DNA from: Triops longicaudatus
Taxonomy: Eukaryota > Arthropoda > Branchiopoda > Notostraca > Triopsidae
Assembly: GCA_022885665.1 (NCBI GenBank)
Contig: JAGQDJ010000055.1
Coordinates: 186,001-250,000, forward strand
Length of the DNA: 64,000 nucleotides
Direction: 5' to 3'
Position 1 is the stretch's first letter; every line of letters starts with the position of its first letter. The notes beneath the pieces were generated by a model. The model did not search any database. It was given only the letters and a program-made list of their open reading frames with translations, and was not told the origin of the DNA. This document shows, piece after piece, positions 1-10,700 of the stretch. A program made the position numbers and the translations under genes.

Positions 1-1311
1 ATAGCATTTCACTGCCCGCCATTTTTTCACCTACGGAATCCAAATACACATAAACACTTCAGGAAAATTCCACAACACAATTAACAAAATTTCGACAGCA
101 AATTCAGGATATTGTCAAAGAAAAATGCAGGAAAATTGGAAACACTCTGCAATAATACGAAGTAAAATTCCGCACACATTTAGCCACAAAGTTCAATGTC
201 CAGCTTTTTTAAGGCGTTGGCATAGCTTGTTATACCGCACCGTTACTTTAAGATCCGATTCGATGTTAAACGATGTGAAACTTGCACTAAAAACACGCCT
301 TGCTTTAATCCTCTCTTCCTTACGACTGCACTCGGTATGGTACTTCACCTAACCATTCCTTGCATTAGTAACATTGCCGCCCATTTAGCACTTTACAGCA
401 GTCGATTTTGAAACGGGAGACTTTTACCCAACTTCATAATGGCACCTTACGCCCTAGTACCATTCCACTACACTAGCGCCCAAACTCCAAGTTGCTTTAC
501 AACCACCCCGAGAGTCTGTATGTGACATACACCAGATCACTCGCCATCTCATTAAGGGCACAACCCCCAAATTTTCTTAAAGAAGTCTTACAAGCGAAAG
601 AAAAACGGTCTGACTGGTTTTTCGGACTTCAAAAAAGGCAAGGACTTCCCAGGATCCCTTTTTAACTTCTCCTCTGTACGTTAATGGGCAGAAAAACAAG
701 CTGGGCTGCTTTTGGACCCTTTTTCTCTCTCTTCGAGCCCCAGTTTTCTTTGACTGACCCATAAGGTATATGTAACATGACACCCTTAGAAAGCAGTTCA
801 CTTTTTGTCCATTCTTTATTTCCTCTCTATTCGTCTAGACCACTACTCCAAACGCAATTAAATTTGAACACAACTTCAGTCAGAGGAAAGGTGATAGCTG
901 AGACTTTTTTATCCCGAGCTGCAAATGTTCCCCGTTTTCTTGAAAACGAAGTAAATAGTCAGGGACTAAAGGCACGAATGCTTTTGTTCATACGGATAGA
1001 GAGAGTACTATTCTCGTTTTACGCCCCGCAGCTAACAAGAATTCTAGCCCCATATGGGGAGTCGGTCAATGGACCGTCAATTACCCGCAGAAAATTGCAA
1101 GACGGTAATTTCGGGGAAATAATACAAGCTTGTATTGAAGGGCACTGCGGACAAAACGCATTTTGCGCAATATTAGCCCTTTACGAATGAACGACAGCTT
1201 CGAACCAACCTTCCATTTCCATAAAAAAGTAGTTCCCTGGCTTGTAATACTAGCATATTGCCTGAGCTGCAATACCTACCAAACAGGAGTAAATTATGCA
1301 AAAATGAGACT

Positions 1312-1367
1312 CATACAATGCTGTATGGAAATCATTCTTCATACAATGCTGTATGGGAATTTAGTTG
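1312..1367. repeat. 28-bp tandem duplication
   Basis: The word CATACAATGCTGTATGG occurs at 1312 and again at 1340, and the intervening bases give a 28-bp period. The word contains the complementary arms CATACA and TGTATG around a 4-base loop, so each copy can fold. Only two copies are present. Confidence 0.7.
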
Positions 1368-1764
1368 TAGTGGTCAAAGAGGACTTTCTGGTAAGCGATG
1401 TTTGGGTACTAAGGCAAAAAGTTCGAGAAGCACTGCCGAAAGCTTAAAAAAAAAACGCGTTGATCAGGTAGATATGGATAGGTAGGGCTTGACATGTGCG
1501 CTTGGCGATGAAACCCTCCCTTCGCCGGGCGACCTGCCCGTCTAGACCTGTTTCCAATCGTTTCCTCGCGCTACGGCAAACACTAAGGGCCCGGGTATCG
1601 CACCGCAGCGAAACGGCCGATCGGTCACAAAAACCGGGCATTTACATGGGTGAAGCGGTACGACTGCGGTATCCGTATTTTTGGACATGGCTACAAGGTT
1701 ACATTTTCATTGCCTACTACGGAGTTTCGTAGGACATATCCTGGGCGAGAAGAGATATACATAA

Positions 1765-1928
1765 GAATCGTTATAACGAACCTTTATTTATTATGGACTG
1801 TCGGCTATAGTGATCAAATTTTAAGGTCGCGTGCTACGCAAATGCAAAATAGTGTACGATGTAACAAACTTCGGATGCGCCGAAGAGTTTTTCTCCGGTT
1901 ACTAGAAGTTCGTTATAACATGATTCTA
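1765..1928. mobile_element. Decayed pogo/Tigger-like MITE
   Basis: The left side reads GAATCGTTATAACGAACC and the right side carries GTTCGTTATAAC followed by ATGATTC, its approximate inverse. This is the terminal-inverted-repeat core found at several other places in the window (13.8, 29.5, 32.5, 58.4 and 61.1 kb). There is no internal coding capacity. The edges are approximate. Confidence 0.5.
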
Positions 1929-4433
1929 ATTTATTTAACTACAGTTTTTCTTATTCGGGTATAACTCATTTTAATTTAACGAAACGCGTGAGTTTGTCAG
2001 CCTTGGTTTCAAAACTCCAATTTTTCCATCCAGTGAGTTACGGCATCGCGCCTGCACGATTTTCCAAGGTTCCTTTCTAATTTGAAGCAAAATAATGTGC
2101 ACAAAGGACCAGGATAGCTCAAGCACCTGCTTCCGGTTGCAACCGTCCCACATTGGTCAGAAAAAGGTAGACAAGAAGATGTACCCATTTTTACTATGCT
2201 AGGCCGTATTCAGGTCATTCGACAAGCGAGAGAAACTTGCCGGGCGCGAAAATGAGTCTCACAACAAAGCCAGTGTTGTGGTTTTTCTGCTCACTTCACT
2301 TTCTCCGTACCGTGCTACTACTTCCCACGGTTTTCCTGGTAAGATGAGCTTCGGGTTAAAGGCCAATCCATGATGTTTCTGAGCAAGAGGTAACGCCGAT
2401 ACGCATCACCCAACCCCCACACTGAGGGAAGTATATGTGTCTTAACATGAGGGTTTTCCTTTTCGTAACCCCGGTTGGCTTCCCTTATTCAAGTGTTCGA
2501 ATGAGTCCCGAAGCCCGAATGTCTTCCACCAATGCCCGCTAGCTAACACGAAGCACAACGGATTGAACTCCAAACCGTCGTTTATCCCTGCTAGCCAACT
2601 TCCGGTGTGGTGTGTTTTTAAAGTACATTACCTTAGTAGGTGTAATTACCATAAAACATCTTCGCTACGGAAGGAGAAACCTTCATTATTGGCACCCAAA
2701 AGCTTTCGAAAAACAATAATAAAAAATAAACCCATGGTATGTAAAACAACCAAACAAATGCTTCAAAGTGTATCGCACTGCAATGCGTGCCGTAGACCAA
2801 AACATTTCACCCACTTCCGCCAAAGAAATTAGTATTCGCCCGTCTTCTAGATCCAATTAAAGCTTAGCATAACGCACAGTACGGGGCTTCTTTATGTTTT
2901 GCAAAGGGCTTAGGGGCGTACTTGTAACGTAAGGATTACACCTTTAAGGGAGCTGGCGGAAGTGGAGTTCACGAGGAAGGTATTTGCGCCAACGACGCAG
3001 CATATGACGAAGGGCACGGAATTCGCAAAGGTAGTTGCAGTTTCCCTGAAAACAACCCCACGCAAGGCTTGCATACATTGCGAAAAGGGTTTGAGGAATG
3101 ACTCACTCGTTAGCTTGGAGATCCTGATACATACCTGGTACGTGTACACCTAACTTACGAGGGAAGAACAGCATTGCCGGATGAGATCATTGCAGAGATA
3201 AATCACGAATAAATGCGAGAGTATTATCTGAAAAGCCAAGGTGAGGGACTTTTACAGGCATTGAATACCATGAAAATGTCAACACCTTAACCCGCTCAGT
3301 GTATTTCCTGGTACTAGAATGGTGTAGTAATGTCCAGGTGCTGCATCTGATTTAGCAGTTATGCCTCATTAACCGATTTAAACCTACTCGATGTATTTGT
3401 AACGCTGCTTAAGCACGTTTTTATTTGGCAATGCACACAATAACCTTGAGAGATAAATATACATTTTTCAATCCGTTCACATGTTACGCCACTACAATTA
3501 GAATAGGCCAAGGCCAATCGTGAGAAACGCTCAAACGGAAAGAAAAACTGGAGTAAGATAAGCGCAAGTGTTTTCATGAATGCCAAATACGTAAGAGTAC
3601 GTGCAAGGCAACGTGTGACTAAGCCGGCTTTGGTGATGCTGAATTTTTCAAAGGTGGGGTAAAGGACGAAAAGCTACATACTTGGCGTTATCGAGGAAAA
3701 CGTCCGATTATCACAATGTAATATTGGGAATTATGTTCCTATAATTTTGTTAAAAGCCGGTGGTTTTGCGTTGGTCAGGTTCAAGTAATCCGGTTAGGCG
3801 ATTCTGCTCAGTAAAAGTGACGTGATGCACAGGTAATCTGAGAAATAGAAGACGCGGCCTGTCCGTGTGTATATAAAACATGCAACTTTCACGAAGGATT
3901 TAGGTCACAGTTTTTATCACACGTTCACCGTCTTTCGCATCCATAAAACGTTTGATAGTAAAATAAGTAAAATGTTTTATTCTTAGTTGCATTTAAAAAA
4001 TCAGGAGCTTGAGTCCTGTCGAAAGCACTAATTTTCCAACGGCCACATTCCAACACACCTTTTCTCATCACATACACGCCACCTGAGAGTTCCTGTTGTA
4101 CCAGGCACGCTGGGAACAACGACTGCGGTTGGAAGGTGGTTTTCTTGCACCTGAGACCAGCGGGTCCGGCTTGGGTCCGCGAAGGTCATAATCCGAACCC
4201 GCTACGGACTTGGCTTTGTTTGGGAGAGAACAAAGCAATGTTCGTTTCGTCACCGTAGATGAGGGGAACGGAGGAATGTGCCTTCTTAATGCAGCCAATG
4301 AAAAATTTCTGATAAAATGGAAATACGACGTTCCGAGAAAGATAATTCAGTTGAGGCTTTTGTCAAGGCAATGGACGGAGATACTATATGGTTATGCAAT
4401 GTTAAAACGGGGGATCTGCGCTCTTGTTCAGTG

Positions 4434-4443
4434 TATATAAATA
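4434..4443 (+). promoter_or_regulatory. TATA-like element before the PPT2-like gene
   Basis: TATATAAATA lies 23 bases before the ATG at 4467. A TATA box normally sets initiation about 30 bases downstream, which would leave essentially no 5' leader. Either the leader is extremely short or this is a chance AT-rich word and the true start site is upstream. Confidence 0.3.
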
Positions 4444-4466
4444 CAATGCTCTGTTAAGAGTGGAGA

Positions 4467-4601
4467 ATGAGCTTGTCGGTTTATTTCTTTTTATTGGCAT
4501 GGGTGTTTGCTTTCGTTTTAAGTTATAAACCAGTGGTTATTGTTCATGGAATATGGGACCTACCGACAAGTCTTGATTACATGGCGAATCGAATTCAGCA
4601 A
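4467..4601 (+). CDS. Ppt2: PPT2-like exon 1 (signal peptide)
   Basis: Encodes residues 1-45: signal sequence, the first beta strand with VVIVHGIWD (oxyanion region), and the helix ending ANRIQQ. The donor is CAA|GTAAAG, phase 0. Confidence 0.92.
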
Positions 4602-5992
4602 GTAAAGCTATCATCACTTCAAAACAAACTAACTCTAGGGTTGCGCTTTGACTGACACCGTACCCCAGGTTAACGAGGAAAACAAACCTTGTGAAACGCT
4701 GTAAAAACTAATGTAAGGTGTCAGTGGAAACGCAGTTTAACAAGCATATAAAAAGCAATAAGCCTCGTTGGCCAGGTTAAAAGTTAACCTAAATTTAATA
4801 GCCTATTCTGACATAACGGATCAATATTGCATTTTTGTTCTTAAAACAAGAGAGCTGATGTAATGGGATGTAGATTAAACTTAAAATACTCTTACCTGCG
4901 CACTAAGAAGGTGAAAATTTTTAGTAAAAACATGTCTGTTTAATTCATACTAAACATAAGTATATAATGTTTACTATATAACGCTGTTGAATGTCTTCTC
5001 TATAACTTGAGCCTTTCGATTAAACGGGCTTCATGATCATTAATTCGTCAATAATGGCTTATACTTTTAACGCGTAAAAAGAGACAACAAAATATTAATA
5101 CTCGAGTGCAATGGACGAATTCAAAACTCATATTGCCTGAATAGGCTCATCCTGGGACGAACGTGAGCATCATAAATATTTACCATGCTCGTGAAAGCTT
5201 ACTCCCGATGTGGACGCAGGTTGAAGGCTTCGGACGAGTCTTACAAGATATTATGCAAGAAAGCCCTGATGGTATCCATCTCATTGGTACTCTTAATTTT
5301 ATCGTTTCAATCTAGAAACTAAACCTGTGTTATTCAGGATATTCACAAGGGGGTCTCGTCTGTCGCGGGATCGTGGAATCCTTTACCGGCCATAACATTC
5401 ACACGTTCATTTCACTAAGTTCCCCACAAGCTGGTCAGTACGGAGATAACTTTCTCCACCTTCTCTTTCCGAATTTTGTGAAATCCGAAGTGTACCGGCT
5501 GTTTTACACCTCTCTTGGACAGAAATATTCCATAGCGAACTATTGGAACGACCCGCATCACCAAGCCTTGTACAAAAATCGGTCCGTTTATCTCCCGTAT
5601 CTGAATAATGAAATCGTATCTACCAAGAGCGCGCAGTTCCGCTCTAATTTTCTTAAGCTCCGAAATCTCGTCCTTATCGGTGGCCCAGATGATGGTGTCA
5701 TCACACCATGGGAATCGAGGTAATTTCTCCAAAATTCGTTAAAAGCCTTCCGGGTCTTGTTTAGGACTCAAAATATCTGTGTTCATCTAATAGTCACTTT
5801 GGTTATTTCGACCACAACGAAACCGTGATCCATTGGCGTCATCGCAAAATCTACCGTCGGGATTTATTTGGCCTGAAAACGTTAGACAAGCGGAAAGCAG
5901 TGCACGTCTTCTCCTATCCTAACGTGCATCACACCGAGTGGCATCACACAATTCCAGTCATTGATCAATTTATCCTGCCATTCCTCACCTAG
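4467..5992 (+). CDS. Ppt2: Palmitoyl-protein thioesterase 2-like lysosomal thioesterase
   Basis: Complete four-exon gene: 4467-4601, 5145-5286, 5338-5719 and 5794-5992 join in frame to 286 codons including TAG, giving 285 residues; human PPT2 is about 300. PPT2 enzymes are alpha/beta-hydrolases that cleave fatty-acyl thioesters, with acyl-CoA favoured, in the lysosome. Visible features: a hydrophobic N-terminal signal (about residues 1-19) followed by KPVVIVHG, the start of the hydrolase fold; the nucleophile elbow GYSQGG with Ser95; SLSSPQAGQYGD; the strongly PPT2-like GGPDDGVITPWES containing the acid (Asp210 or Asp211); and HHTEWH with catalytic His266. Because the PDDGVITPW segment is typical of PPT2, I prefer PPT2 over PPT1. 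The start is the only ATG that leads straight into a signal peptide. Introns are short (543, 51 and 74 bp). The gene converges on 14-3-3 zeta. No broken or missing catalytic residue is seen. Confidence 0.93.
5145..5286 (+). CDS. Ppt2: PPT2-like exon 2
   Basis: Acceptor AATAG|GCTCATCC, donor ATTG|GTACTC. It encodes residues 46-92 plus one base of Gly93. It begins AHPGTNVSI and includes MWTQVEGF and the ...GIHLI strand that leads to the nucleophile, matching the corresponding PPT2 segment. The exon was found by joining to the flanking exons because the frame closes quickly outside it. Confidence 0.88.
5338..5719 (+). CDS. Ppt2: PPT2-like exon 3 (nucleophile and acid)
   Basis: Acceptor TTCAG|GATATTC, donor CGAG|GTAATT. 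It completes Gly93 and encodes YSQGGLVCRG (Ser95), SLSSPQAGQYGD, the YWNDPHH segment and GGPDDGVITPWES with the catalytic acid. It ends in phase 2. Confidence 0.93.
5794..5992 (+). CDS. Ppt2: PPT2-like exon 4 (catalytic His and stop)
   Basis: Acceptor TAATAG|TCAC; completes Ser220. It encodes HFGYFDHNETV, RRDLFGLKTL and HHTEWH with His266, then ends QFILPFLT and TAG. The DLFGLKTL wording is characteristic of the PPT2 C-terminal region. Confidence 0.9.
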
Positions 5993-7595
5993 CAACGTCG
6001 ACTGCTTATCCACAACTTACTTAATTACCCCTGCCGTGACGACCTCCCTTTTGAAAGCTCATGTTCCACGACAACAGAGAGCCTCTAATACACCCCCTAC
6101 TTCTAGAACTTGATGTTAAACAAATTTATTACGGTTCTCCTTTAATCAGTTCACTCTTCTGTTATAGCGTATGTTTAATTTTTTTTTTCTGGCAAAAGAA
6201 ATTGCTGGGTTGGGTTGTTCGTTCTTCTTAAGCTACCAAGGAAGTCAGAAAACAAATAGCGGTGAACGACAACTAATATATTCTTACTTGTATGTAAATA
6301 AGAGGACGTCTCTTTTGAGTGTGTAAAAAAGCCCTGTAACTTTGTTTCGTTTAACTGAAATCCGGTGATCGCAGAAAACCATATATGAAAAACACCAGAG
6401 CTCAGATTCAACCTTTTTTTCGCATGTAGTTGTCGAGTTTCGTTTCCACAAGCCAACAGATTAATTTAAATTTGTAAATGACGTAAATAAGGAGGATGAA
6501 AGATGGGGCAGAGCCAAGAAACTGTTTTGGTGTCGATGGCGGGGAAGGAGGAAGAAAAAATAATTGGGTTAGATTGTTCTACAGTCGTGCATGCACCCCA
6601 TTAAATGAAGATCTCCTCTGCATTTGCGAACAGATTTTCACCAACAAACTTTTTATATTTGAAAAAAGATTCGGTAGACTCGCCAACGGATGCTGCGACT
6701 GAAGACGATGGGAGAAGAGAAATAAAAAAAAGTTAACAAACGGAGAAACACTGGCTGGTGCTTTAGCTTATAGACTAAACGTTTGGGAGGGGGAAGGAGT
6801 AATACAGTGGCTTGGTAATTTGGAGAGTAAAGAAGGCTGAGGGAGGAGTTTCTGTGTTCCTTTTTTGATTCCGGCAGAAAAAAAGGAAAAATAACGAAAA
6901 AATAAACCAGCTACAAAAAATGTACAACGCCAATCGGCTGCGACTTCATAACCTGACAGGTTAAACCTCCAATGAGGCTGCTCGCCCTCACGTACGCACA
7001 CAAAGAGTGACATGACATGACAAAAAAACCTTATTTGCCACCCCCCAATACCAAGGGTTGGAAAAGGCAAAGCCCAGTGGAAAGATTCCTTAAACACTTT
7101 TTGAAGTTTTTCCGTCCCGCCCCCCATTCCCCACCCTTTTTGCTTGGATATTAAGGTCCCCTTCTTTTAAGATGATTGTACTGGATTGTTTTAAAGCTTT
7201 TTTTCCTGGTTAGTAGTTGTTCACCATGTTGGGCCAATTAATCACCAGTGATCCGAGAATCACACAATGAGTTAAACGACGCCCCCCATATACTGGACGA
7301 CAAAAGCTGTTCTGTTTTCTCCAAAAACGATCTAATTTTTTTTTTAAAAGAAAACGTGTCTGATGCAAAAAAGAAAGGGGTTGGTTTGCTTTTACTGTAA
7401 CCGGTGTACTGGATTAAAAATTATTCGGGGGTGGGTGTATCAAGACAGAAGAAAACGTTGAAGAGTGGTGGAACTTTGTTTGTTTATATCTCCAGGCTTC
7501 GCCCCCTCAAATCCTCGGCACTGTTCTTTTTTGTTTCCGCAGGGTCGTGTATACAAGGGGGTGGGGGGCGTGATTCATGGGGAAGAGGTGTGTTC
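5993..7595. other. Convergent 3' flanks of the PPT2-like and 14-3-3 zeta genes
   Basis: No coding sequence is visible. The 3' untranslated ends of both converging genes must lie here. Candidate plus-strand AATAAA signals occur near 6720 and 6902, rather far from the PPT2 stop. I did not find a convincing minus-strand AATAAA for 14-3-3. The segment is A-rich, with several short purine runs. Confidence 0.5.
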
Positions 7596-7751
7596 TCAGT
7601 TATCTCCCCCTTCTGCGGGTTCATCCCCATCACCTTGCGTGTCAGACGTCCACAAGGTTAAGTTATCTCGCAATAACTGCATGATGAGCGTGGAATCCTT
7701 GTAACTGTCTTCGTTCAGGGTGTCCAGTTCAGCAATGGCATCATCGAACGC
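7596..7751 (-). CDS. 14-3-3zeta: 14-3-3 zeta last coding exon
   Basis: Acceptor GTTTTAG|GCGTTC, stop TGA at 7596-7598. Encodes residues 197-247: AFDDAIAELDTLNEDSYKD, TLIMQLLRDNLTLWTSD and a short acidic tail. A 26-base T run (transcript strand) sits about 35 bp upstream of the acceptor. Confidence 0.97.
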   Translation of the reverse strand, partial: AFDDAIAELDTLNEDSYKDSTLIMQLLRDNLTLWTSDTQGDGDEPAEGGDN

Positions 7752-10700
7752 CTAAAACAAACACTCGTTAGTAAATCTGGTTCTATAAAAAAAAAAAAAA
7801 AAAAAAAAAAAACAGAAAATGCATTCAACTCCCAGAAAAAAAAAGATACTATGACAAGAATGGACAAAGAGTGCACACTTAAGAAATTTGTTAAAGAAAC
7901 GACAGGTTTGAATAGACAGTAGGGAAAAAAATTCTTCCGGAAGAGGGATTTTTGGGTGAGTAAATCAGGCGTAGTGGACGCTGAAGTCAATACTCCTACA
8001 GTCTATCAATAGTCTTCCCACACATTCTTCCATGCGCCGGGGATTCCCCCGCCATCCAGTTGCTTGGGCATTCTTCGTTAAGGAAAACGTTTGGGAAGCG
8101 CCAACGCAATCAAAATTCCGGGAGCAAACTTTCCTTTTCCCCCTTTATCAAGAGATTCGCAGAATTTGTTTTGGCGTTTTGGGAGGTCAGGGTTGCAAAC
8201 AGGGAAGAAAAAGAGGCACAAGAGGCACATTCGTTTTTGTTTTGAGTATGGCAACAAGACAGGGCGGGCAGCAGGCTTCGAACTAGGCGGAGCCCCTACC
8301 TGCTTGGCCAAGTGACAGGCTCGGTCCGGGGAATTGAGGATCTCGTAGTAGAAGACTGAGAAATTGAGAGCCAAACCCAGGCGAATGGGATGGGTGGGCG
8401 GCATCTTAGTACGGGACACGTCCAAGGCTTCTTGGTACGATTTTTGCGACAGGTCCACTACGCCTGATGACCATATTGTAGTTTTGTTGATGATGATGGT
8501 CATCATAATGGGAAGGTTTCATGACCGGTAAGCGATTTTTAGGTCCCCGGTTGTAACAAGGTGAAACAGGCAAGGTTACACAAGGGTAGGGGATGAAAAA
8601 GGTGGGAAAAACGAAAAACAAGAAAAAGAACCAATTAGTGAACATGAACTATACCCACTAACCTGTTTGGCTAACTGGCACGCCTTTTCAGGTGAATTGA
8701 GGATTTCATAGTAAAAGACGGAGAAGTTGAGGGCCAAACCCAGTCGGATGGGGTGAGTAGGCTGCATTTTGTCTTTGCTGATTTCAAAGGCATCTTGGTA
8801 GGCTTTTTGGGAGTCGCTCACCACGGCTAATTAGTAGGAAACAGACGACATTAACACATGCACAAATTTTATCTAAGTTAGACGATCTGACAAAAAATAT
8901 CCGTAAAATAATTCCCGACGAATTTTGAAAATAATCTTTAAACGAATTTCCAGCAAATTTTCGGCAAGATGGGAGAAACGAAGCAAGAAGTACAAGTTAT
9001 AAAAAAAGCCAGAACTATCTCCCGCAGTGGAACGCGGCCAAACCGGCGCTTCCATGACACAACCCGGCACAGCCACACACCGTTTGGGCCTGCTGACGCG
9101 TTACGGAGCTAAAAATACTGTTAACCCCTTAGGACACGACTACAAGGTTCCTTGCCTCCCCAGCCGTCAATTAATGCTTGACAGCCGCAGGCCTAACCCC
9201 TTCTTGCCCCTCAGCGACGTAGATACAGCTCAGGCCTGCTTGCAACCGCACCCAGGTTGGGCGAATGACGTCACTCATTTGCATATGCCAGACCCACCTG
9301 GTGCTCACGTGGGAAAGAGCCGACAGTGCACTAGCTCTGCACTGGAACCCCTCGGGAAGCTTGGAGCCGCAACGAAACGTGTTTCCTCACACATTGCGCT
9401 GTACGTTTTAGCAATGGCGCACAAGGAGTCGAAAAATGAAAAGCAAAAAGTTCACCGGAAGTCACATTCCCACATTCTTTCGGGGCCACCCTTCCGGCTT
9501 TACCCACCCAACCTAAAAATTCTCGTCTGCCATGACTGATTCGACTTTTACCTTTTCATTCCCCAAAAATAAAATTAAAATTAAGCTTTTCATAATTAAT
9601 CTGTTTGCTCCTCCTACGCCAATTACACAATATACAATGACACCAGACGATGATAATGACATCGTAGACAAATTAGAAAGGGTATCTAATGAATGATTAA
9701 ACGAGTCACACCCAAATTACAACCGAATAAACAAAAAGAAACAAAGAAAAAATCTACAGAAAAAGGAGAAAAATTTAAACTTACTGTTTCTTTGCTCTCC
9801 TGTGGCAACTTCCGCAAGGTACCGGTAATAATCTCCCTTCATCTTAAGGTAAAATACTTTGCTTTCAGGGTTGCTGGCTTTGGGAATAAGGTACTTGTCT
9901 AACAAGCCCTGTAAGACGGGAAAAATAATACAAAATAGATTAATTATGGACAAGATTTTGGATTTCGCAAGCTTAAGCTGATCAACATTTCAGTACATTG
10001 TCATCGGGCGGGTTCCAACATGGTGAAACCTCATAGAGCTCGTGCGACAAAGTGGCTTAGCGTTACATTAGTCTTCCTCTGGAAATTTCAGTCTTTGCTC
10101 CGTAAGTTGGGAAAAACAACTCGCACGCTTGCGCTAACTCCCATTTCCTGCATGTTACCATGTTAGTTTTCTCCCTTTTCTACTGCATAGCTGCATTACC
10201 CAGCACGAACAGCAACGATCAATACCTTACCCCTGTGGATCTGCAACTAGGGAAGTCTCCTTTTTCCTGTTCCCAGACATCTCAAGACTAGCATAGCCTA
10301 TCAACTGGGTCGCCATTATCAACATATCCACCAACGAAGCGAAAAACTTAACCCCCTTAACCCTCCTACCCTGTCTTCCGGTAATCCGCAATAAAAGTAA
10401 AAACATCTTACATAAACCTCGCCGGGAGCAGCTGCGCATTTTGCCAATGCGAAGATGCGATCCTTCGGAAACGGTTGTGAAGACCAATTAACCTCTTTCT
10501 TTTCTCTCCCGGACAAAAATGTTCCGAGGAGTCATCGAGAACATTCTTACCCCATGTCTGTCTCGCTTTTACTCGTCTTCCCCTCCCTCGAGAACTGTTA
10601 CTAAAAGTAACCTACTTTTGCATAACACGAATACCGCGATGATATACTTCTCCAAACACACGTTTCGACTTGATCGCGTTAAGGGAAGATGCTAGGAGGA

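Larger units (their letters stand above)
1..4466. other. Upstream flank without a recognisable gene
   Basis: I see no coding sequence that I recognise. The longest open frame (777-1190, +) has no domain-like pattern, no flanking splice signals and no resemblance to a family I know. The stretch holds a decayed pogo-like element (about 1765-1928) and a 28-bp tandem duplication (1312-1367). Its right end should contain the promoter of the PPT2-like gene. Confidence 0.6.

Noticed and set aside
777..1190. 137-codon open frame (+)
   Set aside because: No recognisable motif, no signal or membrane pattern, no flanking exon signals.
9027..9539. 170-codon open frame (+) in the 14-3-3 intron
   Set aside because: No family resemblance and no splice context. 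Openness is explained by the local GC-rich composition.
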